A model generated the notes under the pieces. It did no database searches. It saw only the letters and a list, made by a program, of their open reading frames with translations, and was not told where the DNA came from. The position numbers were made by a program, and so were the translations under genes. From the NCBI RefSeq assembly GCF_014905175.1, contig NC_057789.1:3906001-3970000 (forward strand): 64,000 bases of DNA, given 5' to 3'. Shown here piece after piece: positions 13,943-24,206 of this stretch (position 1 is the first letter of the stretch; each line of letters starts with the position of its first letter). The stretch comes from Aphidius gifuensis (taxonomy: Eukaryota > Arthropoda > Insecta > Hymenoptera > Braconidae).

Positions 13943-14825
13943 CTTGAGGTGTTATACCGTGTAAATTAAATTGTTGATGATGATGTGGACTTAGTAAATT
14001 TTTTCCTGATAAATGATGATTTTGTCCAGGCGTTGAATTTTGATGTAAATGTGGATTACAAAAACCAGCAGCAGCCAATGCGTTAAAATAATTAGCAGCT
14101 GCTGCTTCAGCAGATGATGCATGTAATAAATGATCACGTTGATTATTATTATTATTATGTGATGGTGGTGGTGTATCAGGTGCTGCTGATGGACTACCTG
14201 GTCCACCGGGTGGTGGTGATGCACTGCCTTGTGACGATGAACCACCAATATGTGATGTATGTGTATTATTATTGCTATTATTATTATTATTATTATTATT
14301 GGCAGCGGTCAACAACGAGGATACACTAAAATCAGTTGGCCTCGGTGCCGCCGGTGCCGGTAAATGACTTGTACCAATATGACCGTTACCAGTTGTATTA
14401 CTCGTTGTACTATTATTATTACTATTACTATTTGTATTATTATTATTATTGTTTAATGTAAATGGCGAGTGTTGATTAATTGTTGGTGCTGATGCTGGTG
14501 CGGGGTACGCCATCCCAGGCCCCCCCGCCACCCCTCGATGACCCGTTTTTCCACCCTCAAAATTTAATTTATCAGTATTATATTCAAATTGACGTATAAT
14601 TGATTGATTATTGGTATTATTTGGTGAATAATTATGATGATTATTGTTGTATAAATAACCACCGTGTTGATGATTATCACGAGTGGATAATAATGTCTCC
14701 TCGATCGCCACTTCTTCTACCGTTTTATTATTTAATTCAATTTTTTGTAATATGTGCTGAGGTGCCTGTAACGGTGTACTGGCGCAGTGGGTACCCCTGC
14801 ACGACGTCTCTTGTTCGAATCTCAT
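13943..14825 (-). CDS. bi (omb): optomotor-blind (Tbx2/3 T-box factor), coding exon 1, contains the start codon
   Basis: This exon encodes residues 1-294 and the first base of codon 295 of a nuclear T-box transcription factor. Seen: the first in-frame ATG is at 14825-14823, after an in-frame TAA at 14864-14862. The protein begins MRFEQE, similar to the MRYDVQE start I recall for Drosophila Omb. Residues 104-107 (GMAY) and 162-174 (RPTDFSVSSLLTA) match the Omb N-terminal signature. FSVSSLL resembles an eh1 Groucho-binding motif (inference). Poly-Asn tracts lie at about 125-138, 175-187 and 224-228, encoded by ATT/AAT microsatellite DNA, followed by Pro/Gly, Ala and His-rich segments. The exon ends at CAAG|GTTTGT (GT at 13942-13941), leaving phase 1, which fits the next exon. 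The region is long and disordered, as usual for insect Omb. In flies Omb acts in wing and optic-lobe patterning. The rest of the gene runs toward lower coordinates and off the window. Confidence 0.93.
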
Positions 14826-15600
14826 CGAGATTAGATAACTTTTTAACAAAGTCCTGCGAGATTAGCTCTTCGAGTGACTCACAATTTAATTATTAAATTA
14901 TAGTTTTTGTTCGTGCTCTTAATTTTTTTTTTTTTTTTAAATATATTATTTGGAAAATTATAATATTTTTTTTGCTTTTTTTATGTGCGTTTTAGCACAG
15001 TTTATTTTTTGAAGATTCCTCAAATTTTGACGTCTCAAACGTCATGTCAACAATTTTTTTTTCAAAACACTATTTTATTTTTTATATTGCTGTCACTTCA
15101 CAACACTGTATTTTGTCACAAATTATATTTTTTTTATATTTAACATTTGGATGTTAATATTTTTTGTCAAAATGTTATAATGGAATCTCAAGTCGAATTG
15201 GAAGACACGTAGAGAAAATTGGAGAGAAAAAAAAACAATTTATAATATTCACTTTTATTATTATTTCACTCTTGATAAATTTATTTATTAATGAATTTTT
15301 TTAGCCAACAAAATATCCGTTTTTTTCGGCTTTTTTTTCAGTTATAAATTTAGTGAATAATAGAGAGTTGTTGTAAGACACTTGAAATCCTCTTATGCTT
15401 CTCGCTTTCCAGGTAAACACTACTCTTCACGGCTATTGTCGCGTGGTCAGATTTTAAACTCAAAAAGCTTTGAAAATGAAAAAATAAAAAAAAAAAATAG
15501 AAAAATAAGATGCTAAAACTCAATGCTGAGTCACTAGCGTCCGACGGCTGGCGACGGTTTGTCGCACTGACACGCTCATCGTGTAAATCGAAGCTCAAAA
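14826..15600 (-). promoter_or_regulatory. omb 5' leader and possible core promoter
   Basis: Upstream of the omb ATG. On the minus strand a TCAGTG initiator-like hexamer lies at 15570-15565 (putative +1 at 15568). GGACGC follows at 15542-15537, like a DPE but one base too close (+27 instead of +28). The GC-richer stretch at 15350-15600 fits a leader exon. Near the ATG, CTAATCTCGCAG (ending at about 14855) could be a leader splice acceptor. All of this is motif-level inference; transcript ends cannot be read from sequence alone. Confidence 0.3.
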
Positions 15601-16080
15601 GAGAAAAGAACCCCCGGCAATTTTAACCAAGGGTAGACAATATTTGAGATCAACGTTTTTCTCTTTTCTCCCACCAACCAATAAGTATCGAACCAATTAT
15701 CTCACAATTCTTCACGTTTTTTTTTAATATTTTTTTTTTTTCTCAAAACAAACTACACTTTGTCCACACTCAATTATTACAAACAAAAAAAAACCAATCA
15801 ACAAATGAAAATCAAAAAAAAAATTGAATAAATTAAAAAAAAAAAAAAACAGAATCGAATAAAAATAATAAAAAACAGTCAAGTAGCAATGACTCAAAAT
15901 ATCTTTTTAAATAAAAAAAAAAAAAAATTTTTTTTTTCTTCGTTTTATTCACTTTTTCCAATTAATATTTGATATGCAATGAAAATAAAAAAATATTATT
16001 TGATAAAAAAACACAGTACATATATCGATGTAAAATATTGTGATCGTTTTGCATAGTTGTATTTATAAACACGAAAAGTA
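15601..16080. other. AT-rich stretch upstream of omb, no gene seen
   Basis: Runs of A and T (for example near 15720-15750, 15835-15850 and 15913-15938) with a short GC-richer piece at 15601-15720. No open frame or RNA gene is supported. The A/T tracts could keep nucleosomes off a promoter (inference). Confidence 0.5.
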
Positions 16081-16673
16081 GAGACCGTTTGTGGCCGCGT
16101 ACAGACTAAGGTGTTACTTGGGTGGCGCCGCGATGGTCACTGAGCAGCGCTAGGATTGACACCTCCTTCGTGGCTCACCCCCACACCTCCCTCACGCTCA
16201 GAAGCGCGTGGAGGTGTTGGTGTGCTAAAGTCCCGCGTAGTATCGAAACAGCACTGCTGTGGCACTGCTGTTCACATCTCCCCACCAGTATTAAGATTGA
16301 AAAAGGATAAAAGATATATAGTATAAACAAGAACACGAAAAGCACACCAACTCAACAAAAGTTATATATACACACACATATAAATATATATATAAGGTAG
16401 GGATGTATGTTGGTAATGTGAGCTTAAGCTTGTAGACGCGCAACTAAAACTTGGTAGGCGTGAATGCTGGAGGCCAGCAACGCAAAGACTGAGACAGCAA
16501 TTTTGAACCGAGCTCCTCCTCCCTTCTCTTCTTATTCTGTACCAGAGCAAGATCAGCAAAGTTGCTGATGCCTTTGAGAGAAAGGGAGAGAAAGATTCAA
16601 AAAGAATGAGTCAAAGTCAAGCCACAACGATAACGAAAAATAGTAGGGAGTTGCTGATGCTTTTTACTAAAAG

Positions 16674-16697
16674 AGGGGTAAAGACTGATTTACCCCT
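16674..16697. repeat. Perfect 9-bp inverted repeat
   Basis: AGGGGTAAA at 16674-16682 and TTTACCCCT at 16689-16697 with a 6-base spacer. It could be a palindromic protein site or a small hairpin. No function is assigned. Confidence 0.6.
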
Positions 16698-16826
16698 TTC
16701 CTCCTACTTTTCTCCACACCAATACATGTTAAAATTTCAACTTGTACTCTCTCAATCTCATGTATGCTCTCACTTGTAAGCACATGATTTCTATGGAGCT
16801 TACATTGAGGGCGATAATGAGGGCTC

Positions 16827-16879
16827 GACGCCCGGATTGGCGTTCCGGCGCCAATCCGACTGGCGTTGAATGCGACGCC
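16827..16879. promoter_or_regulatory. Cluster of five GGCGYY (Brinker-type) sites, partly inside a 10-bp hairpin
   Basis: Seen within 53 bases: GGCGTC on minus (16827-16832), TGGCGTT on plus (16838-16844), TGGCGCC on minus (16847-16853), TGGCGTT on plus (16861-16867) and GGCGTC on minus (16874-16879). The middle pair lies in a perfect inverted repeat, CGGATTGGCG (16833-16842) and CGCCAATCCG (16849-16858), with a 6-base loop. TGGCGYY is the published consensus of Brinker, the repressor of Dpp targets, and omb is a classic Dpp/Brinker target in the fly wing. Function here is inferred. Confidence 0.45.
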
Positions 16880-19262
16880 TTTTCCGACGCGACTAACTCT
16901 CTCACTCTAATCTATTTCACATCATCTCACTTGCACACATCACTGTGATTCAACTAAAGCAACGAAATATCACGATTTGGACCGAAGAGCATCGCATCAT
17001 CCCCACCGAGCGTCATCGTGACATCGCGTTAAGAGTGTTAACCGCGAGTACGCCCATTAACACCGAGTCTTAACCCCTCTCACTATCAACAAGCAACCCC
17101 TATAGTAGTCTCATATTTAGCCAGATATTTTTTTTCAATAAATTTTATCTTAATTATTTTTCAAGTCAAGATGATGATCAAGTTACTAGACATATTTGTG
17201 TTTTGTTAAGTGAAAATTTTGATTTGCAGTTTTTCTTAGTAATAATAGGTCCATTCTGCATAAAATTCAATGTCGATGATACATTATCAAAGACGAGTCT
17301 ATGACTTCTTGACAAGATCTCTGCAAAAATAGTATCAGTGCACAAAATACATGATAATTTCGATACAAATATGAATTAGTACAGCATTGTTTCATCAGTG
17401 GGTTACAATGTCAAATAATTTGTTTATTTTCAACGAAAACGAATCGAAGGCGAGTCCGTTTATATTTCTGACTCTCTTCATCGAAAAAAAAAATGACAAT
17501 TAACAAAAACTTGAAAGGCTATTTCATAATCTGTAACATTGAAGCACATGAAAGTTGGCTGTGGGGTTTAGTGTGAAAATTGACGCGCAAAGGCGAGATG
17601 CGCACATTGACACAGCGAGTTGATCTCAATTGAAAAAAAATTATAGCGTTTGAGGGGAAAATTGCTCTGGAGTAAGGAGATTTCAGCTCCTCCCACAAAC
17701 TCCCCACTCAAAATTTCAATATTCTCCCCACTTATTTAATTCAAAATATAACCGACCCATCGAGTATATTATCCCCGCTTCTCCCTTAAAATATAACATG
17801 ATCATACACACACACATGTATTCTGATAACACCAATACATTTTAAGAAGATTGCGCACAAGACTTCTTCAACATCGTCATCCTTCGCGCGCAGAGTGTCA
17901 CAGCGACGCCCAAAGCGTCCGTGCAAGAAAATTTTCTCAGTGTATGTGTCAGTTTATAGTAATATGTATGAGTAAAAAGTATGTATATGTATATGAGTAT
18001 ATTTATTTGGCTTGGTGTACATTAGTTTGAGCTTACTCTGAAAATCTTTGTTAGTATGTGTCAAAAAACTTTGCGATAAGATAAAAATGTTCAAGACTTT
18101 TTAACCGACGGCCAAAGTGTATATATTTACAAAGTCTTGCACATACTTTTTTAATTTTTTTGCTTACTTTCAAGTTATATGTATATACAGCAATTATATA
18201 AAATGATTAACGAGGTGTTGAAGCTTATTGACCGTTGTAAATACTCATTCACACGATCAACAGTCTTATTCAACGTAAAAATACCGTCGCAACTTAACTC
18301 AAACAACTTTAAGCGACTCACATAATTAATGAAAAACTATTAAATTTCATTTAAAAGTATTGCTTGGATAATTTATATAAAATTAATATTGTGAATAAAA
18401 TAAAATTACTTTTAGGAATTACAGATAAATTTTTATTTTTTTGAATTATTATATATACTGTGATTATTTTATATGACAGAATTATTTATATGCTAGTTGT
18501 TTATTGTCATTGCTATAAACAAGAATTATGGAGTTGATTTGTGTCTTTTTTCATTGATATCTTTTGATTGTCAATGCTCTTATGTACTCTGAGTTTTTAC
18601 GAATTTATTTATGTCTATATGTGTTGAATATATAGCCCTATATTTATTTTTATATTTTATGTTGTTCATGTACAACAGTTGTACATATATCAACTGGAAA
18701 TAATCAATTTTTAGTATATAAAAGTTGCTGAAGAATTTCAAGCTTGTTTTTCTTTGTGTCATCAACATCTATTATGGACATCTCCTATACCCATCATCAT
18801 CATATATATTGAGTAACATTATTTTTATTTTTTCATCATTATCATAGAGACACAGAAGTATGCTAAATTTATTTCATTTGTATATTATATAATCAATAAT
18901 GTATTATTAAAGTAAAAATAAAAATAAACTGAACGAAAAAAAAATAATACAAATTTTTCTTGACCTTATATTTTTTTTTTCAAACTAAAATATATTACTG
19001 AAATATTGAAAAATTAAATTTAAAAAAAAAGCTGACTTAATAATTGAATGGAAAGATAATAATCTAAAATCAAAATTTTTTTTTTTTTATTTAACTCCAA
19101 GTATATAGACTTAAGAGTTGAATTAGAAAAAAATTTTAATACATTTTTTTGCAAGTACAAGATATTAAATTTCTATGAGTAATATAAAATCGATACTGTA
19201 TCAAACGAAAGAGTTAAAAAAATATTCAATAACAATAATAAATTGAGAAAAGCAGATAGATG

Positions 19263-19284
19263 AAAAAAAAAAAAAAAAAAAAAA
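19263..19284. repeat. Poly-A run of 22
   Basis: Uninterrupted A run. The poly-A is flanked by a further A-rich stretch to 19580 that gives a Lys-rich open frame (19298-19480), which I take to be an artefact of composition. Confidence 0.9.
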
Positions 19285-20025
19285 GAATATATGTCGAATG
19301 CCATCAAAAATTGCAGTCAGTCGGGATAAAAGCAAGATCAATCGAAAAAAACATCAAAAGTGTATGACCAAGAGCACATATAAGAAAGATAAAAAAAAGC
19401 AGCGAATCGAAAAGGCCAAGCAAAAAAAAAAAAAAAAGTCAAAAGAATTTAAAAAAAATTATAAAGCTCTGCAGTATTAAAAATAAATAAATAAATAAGC
19501 TATCTATTTATATATAAGAAAATAAAGCACATAGACAAAGTAAGCAAATTAAAAAAAAAATAAAAAAAAAGTTAATAAAGTGTTTAAAGTATATACATAT
19601 ATAAATACACTTGGTACATGAATATCATGAAATATATATTATCTGACAGAGATAAGTGAAGATAGCGATGGTCATAATCGCGCAAACCGCGTTATAATCC
19701 ACAGTGAAAAATTTTTGACGACCTACGTGACTGAGAAAAAGACAACGCGGTTTTATGGGCGGGTATGAAGAATTGAAGTAAAGATTGGCCACACCTTTAG
19801 GTAGTCTCGATGATCCCCCACCATATACTTTCATCATCGTAACAAGGCGGCGCAGAATCGTTGAATTAAAAATATGGTGGGGTTTGTACATACTGCTTCA
19901 CAAACACAAGTACATATTGTAAGTCCAAGAGAGATAGAATATATAAAGTTACAGCAATATTATTCGCTATTAAAAAGAGACAAAAATAACAGCAAAAACG
20001 GGGAAATATTATATGGCTGTGTGGC

Positions 20026-20046
20026 TGTTGTTGTTGTTGTTGTTGT
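20026..20046. repeat. (TGT)7 microsatellite
   Basis: Seven uninterrupted TGT units. On the minus strand this gives a poly-Gln stretch in an open frame (19866-20150) that has no other protein-like feature. Confidence 0.9.
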
Positions 20047-23000
20047 AAATGCCTGACGGAGAAATGAAAAAAAAGGCAAACGATAAGAGAAGCTGATTCT
20101 ACACGACACTCATTTTCTACACAGACGATGCGAAAAATACATTTATGCAAGAGATAAAATGAGATAAAATATTGGGAAAATTGTGGGAATAAAAAGAGAG
20201 ACTGAATCTCATCTCTGAAGGGTGAGCGAAAAATTATGTGTATGGGTTTTTTTTTTTTTTTTTCTTTTTTTTCTATGTGAGAATATGTGTGTGGGTTTCA
20301 GTAAAGAGTATCGAGGGATGAGTAAGCCGAGATGGTCGTGAATTGTTTTATTACCGTAAATGTATACAGTCAGTGTATACGCAAGAAGATATTCCTTCAA
20401 GATAAATTTACCATAAATATACTTCATTTATTTGATAAGAATACTTTATATAAATTTATCAAAGAAAAAATTTAATTTGTTTAAGCAAGAAAATTTTGTA
20501 AAACAATAATAAAAAAAAATCAAAACAAAATTATGGGGTTTAAAAATTTTGAGATTTTATATTTGAAGAAAAAATATATCAAGATTTTATTTTAAATTTT
20601 TTTTTAGTCAATTTTTCGTTTACTTTGTAGAGCTATCCTTTTTTTTCTGTTGGGATTTTCCTGATTGCCTGGACCTTTTAGTTTTGCTTTAGATGGTTTT
20701 GGAAATTGACCGTCGCTTGGCTCGACCTTTTTTTCTACATATATATACGACAATTTCAGCTGCTGACCCTTATGTATTAATTTTTTTTTTTCTTATTTTG
20801 CTACATGAAGAAAAAAAGGAAAAAAATTAAGTAAAAAACACGCTTGGTTTGTTCAAGTAAATCGTTAACTTCAAGTAATACTGAAGAGCTTAAAGACGAA
20901 GAAGAAGAAAAAAATTAATTTTCTAAGAGTTTTGTTATGAATCGTTATAGATGTATGGATAAAATATAAATCCCGTTGGTTTTCACTACACATTGTACAC
21001 GCCTTGCTGTCTCTGTAAATCTTTTCGGTTCATAAAAATTTTTAAATTTAAATTTGTTGTAGCATATGCGTGACGATAATTTTATTTTGCGTTATTTTTT
21101 GTGTATGATATATGTAGTGTACATATTTTTGTAGCTCATCTCTGAGAGCAATTTGGCTGTGAAAATGGAAAACAAAAAAAGAGCCAATGAGTACATGTGT
21201 TTGTGTATACATAAATTCTTTAGATACATACAAACATGACTTGACTCTTGAGATATATTGTAGAAAATACTTGGGAGGTAAAAGGTTATACTGACGCCAA
21301 AGAGTTTGTGTGTGTTTAAATTCAAAGCCGCCATCGTGATCTTGGTCTGCCACCAAAATGACTGCGTACATTTTCACTTTAATTTTACATTTGACTTTGC
21401 ATTTACTAACTTTTGCTATTTCATCTTACATCCAGAAATGATGATGCATTATCTGCACTATCTATATGTGTGTGTTTGAAGAAACTTATAGTCTCGGTCT
21501 TTTGCGTTAACGACGCGCAAATGACTTACGACTTGCGTGTTACAGACATGACATCAAGAACACATTATCATCGAGTCAAAATCCCAACATCACCATTAGT
21601 AAAATAATATAATTAACATTAAAATTTAAATATTATTATTCTCTAAAATATTATGCATTTATTATATTTGAAATGTTTCTATATTGAATATTTTATCTTG
21701 ATGATAAATTATGATAACGAAAAGGATTAAAATAAGCTTTTTGTCATTAGCCAATTGGGTTAAATAAATTTTACAGTGGGTCTTGTTTAATCGATCGTTA
21801 TATATGCATATCGTAAGCTATCAAAGAGTCTTTAAGGACTTTAAGTAAAGAGCTCGATTTAAATTTAAACTTTCAAGAAAAAAAAATATAATAATAGTCG
21901 TTTTATGTGTGTTGAGAAAAACTTGGAAACTTTGATTTTCCAACTTGTCTCTCTTTTGTATGAACAAACTTTTTTACCAAGTTAAGTGTATACACAAATT
22001 ATGTGGTATAAAAAAAATGTCTTGTATATATAATTTTTTTTTTTTTTTAAACTAATACTATTAATATTCATCGTTTGCGTGTAGCTATGTAGTTGCAATT
22101 TAATATTTGATGTTTTATTATTATTTTTTTTTATTTTTGCATTTTTCTTTGTTTTGTTAATTCAAAAAAAAAAAAGTTTTTTTTTTTATTTCTTGTTTCT
22201 TCGCTCCAATGGTGAAATTAATTCACTAAATTTTTTTCAACTGAATTTGCCAGAGGGACTATTTTCGACAGCCAATTAGGAAATATTTTTCGTTGAACGA
22301 ATATTTTTCTCTTTTAGAAGATATTATTTTAAAATCAGATAAAAAAAATTTTTTGCTAGTTTTAAATTTGTTTTTTTATCTTATATATAAACTGACACGA
22401 TTTTATTTTTTTGTTTGTTCATTTAGTATAATATTATTATTTAAATTTTTATATTTTACAATAAAAGAAAATTGCTTTTAAATAATTTTTTTTATTTTTC
22501 AATAAACAATAAACATTTATTTATCAAAAAAAAAAACGAAATATATCGTCTTAAAAATATATTAAAAAAGCTTGTTTATATAAAACCTTGCTATTTCATT
22601 ATTCTTCTGATCGCGTTTGTAATAAAATAAAAATAAAATCAACTTTAAACACCGATGCATAAATAATTCAATAAAAAAAAAAAAAATATAACTTTTAGTA
22701 TACAAAAAGCATTGAAAAAACATAATAAACGAATTTAAGCAGTGACTTGAAGAAACGGAAGTGACTGAGAGTTTATACAAGTAGTCCCCTCGGTGATTCC
22801 ACCAAAGGAAGTCGATCTTTTATCTCCAAAGGATTTATATCGTCAATCAATCGGCGATCGCAAACGGTTGAATATAAATTTTACTTTTTTTTATTTATCA
22901 AATCCCTTCTACGAGTGCAGTTTTTTTTGTTTCATTTTTTTCTCTCTCTCTTTATCTTTTTCTTTTACAATATAATTTTATCTCTCTTAAATTTTTCTTC

Positions 23001-23175
23001 AACACTGAGAGAATAAATCTAGTTAAGAGTTACACTATAAAGCTTAAGTATAGTTACTCAGTTTTGTCCAATGGAAAACCGTCAGTCGATGTTCAAGATA
23101 ATTAGGTCGCTAAAACCACGCAAACCTTGCTCTCATCAACTGCAGTCATCGTGACACAGTATATATATACACCAA

Positions 23176-23189
23176 CCGACCGACCGACC
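23176..23189. repeat. (CCGA)3.5 short tandem repeat
   Basis: CCGACCGACCGACC, notable for its CpG content in AT-rich surroundings. Confidence 0.85.
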
Positions 23190-24144
23190 AACCTGAGAGC
23201 CAACATATCCAATTCAACAAAAGCAAAAAATAAAAAATACTTAAACTCATTTCAAACTTTTCTCTTCTCTCTATTATTTTTCCCATCATTTTTTCTTTCT
23301 TTTTTTTTTTTCTCTTTTTTCTTTACATACATATATGTATTCCCTTTCTTTTTTTTTTTTTCTTTCACTTTACCAAACGTAAACTCTTTTGCTTTGACTA
23401 TTCCGCCTGCGGGGGTGCACGTATCAAACGCGAAAGTTTTATATACCGGTCTCGATATCGCATTTTATAAAAGGACCGAATCGGTGAAAAGGAGAGCAAA
23501 CGAGTGATCTCAAAACCAAGTCCACCACTTTGAATTTCAACGCGTGTTTTTATATATATATATATTATTTTATTTTTAAATTTGTATATTAGCTAGTATA
23601 AATGAATGTATGAGTGTACATGCGGAGAAGAATTGTGAGTAACCATCAATGGTGTCGGCATATTTCTCTGATGCATTTTAAATGGTTTATTCGCAAAATA
23701 TCGTTGAGTCTTATAATCAACCTCCCGCTCTTCTCTATAAAATTTACTTTTCTCCCTTTTTTATATATTTATTTAAACAGCTCGAATATAGAGTTGAGTA
23801 TATTACCGGGGGTTTTCGAAACAACGAGAGAGGCTATGACGATGATGACGACTATACGACGAGCTTTTTTGGCGGTATGCCGGCAGCACTGAAAGGGATA
23901 TCGCATTGCGCATTGGGACTGACGGGACAAAACATACCAGCGACAATAGGTATACATAGCTATTATCTTTTTACTCTTTCTTTACATCCCTCTTCCGTAT
24001 TTTGCCTCTGTCAGGCCCACTGTAAAAATGGATCAGTCGAGAAATAGTTGTTTCGATGTTTGCGTCGGTGCGAATCAACAACCGAAATTATTGCTTATGT
24101 GCGTGTAAACCAGAGGAAATAACCTCAGGGCCTTACAGAACAAT

Positions 24145-24206
24145 TAGCAAATGACGAGGAGTTTGAGTCCCAAGATTTGGGAGGATGCTTAGACCACAAT
24201 TTGCTA
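24145..24206. other. Imperfect hairpin, precursor-miRNA-like in shape
   Basis: Three nested stems: TAGCAAAT (24145-24152) with ATTTGCTA (24199-24206); GTTTGAG (24161-24167) with CTTAGAC (24188-24194, two G-T wobbles); TCCCAA (24168-24173) with TTGGGA (24177-24182). Internal loops are asymmetric and the apical loop is only 3 bases. It matches no miRNA that I recall. It could be a chance structure. Confidence 0.35.

Larger units (their letters stand above)
16081..17100. promoter_or_regulatory. GC-richer promoter-proximal region of omb, candidate regulatory module
   Basis: The most sustained GC-rich and CpG-rich stretch outside the exons, 1.3-2.3 kb upstream of the omb start codon. It holds TGGCGCC at 16123-16129, the GGCGYY cluster at 16827-16879, two copies of GTTGCTGATGC (16561 and 16650) and a 9-bp inverted repeat at 16674-16697. 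Open frames here (such as 16122-16310 plus) look like no known protein. A promoter or proximal enhancer, or an upstream non-coding exon, are all possible. Confidence 0.45.

Noticed and set aside
23127..23507. 126-codon plus-strand frame
   Set aside because: The middle is poly-Phe from T-runs; the ends resemble no known protein.
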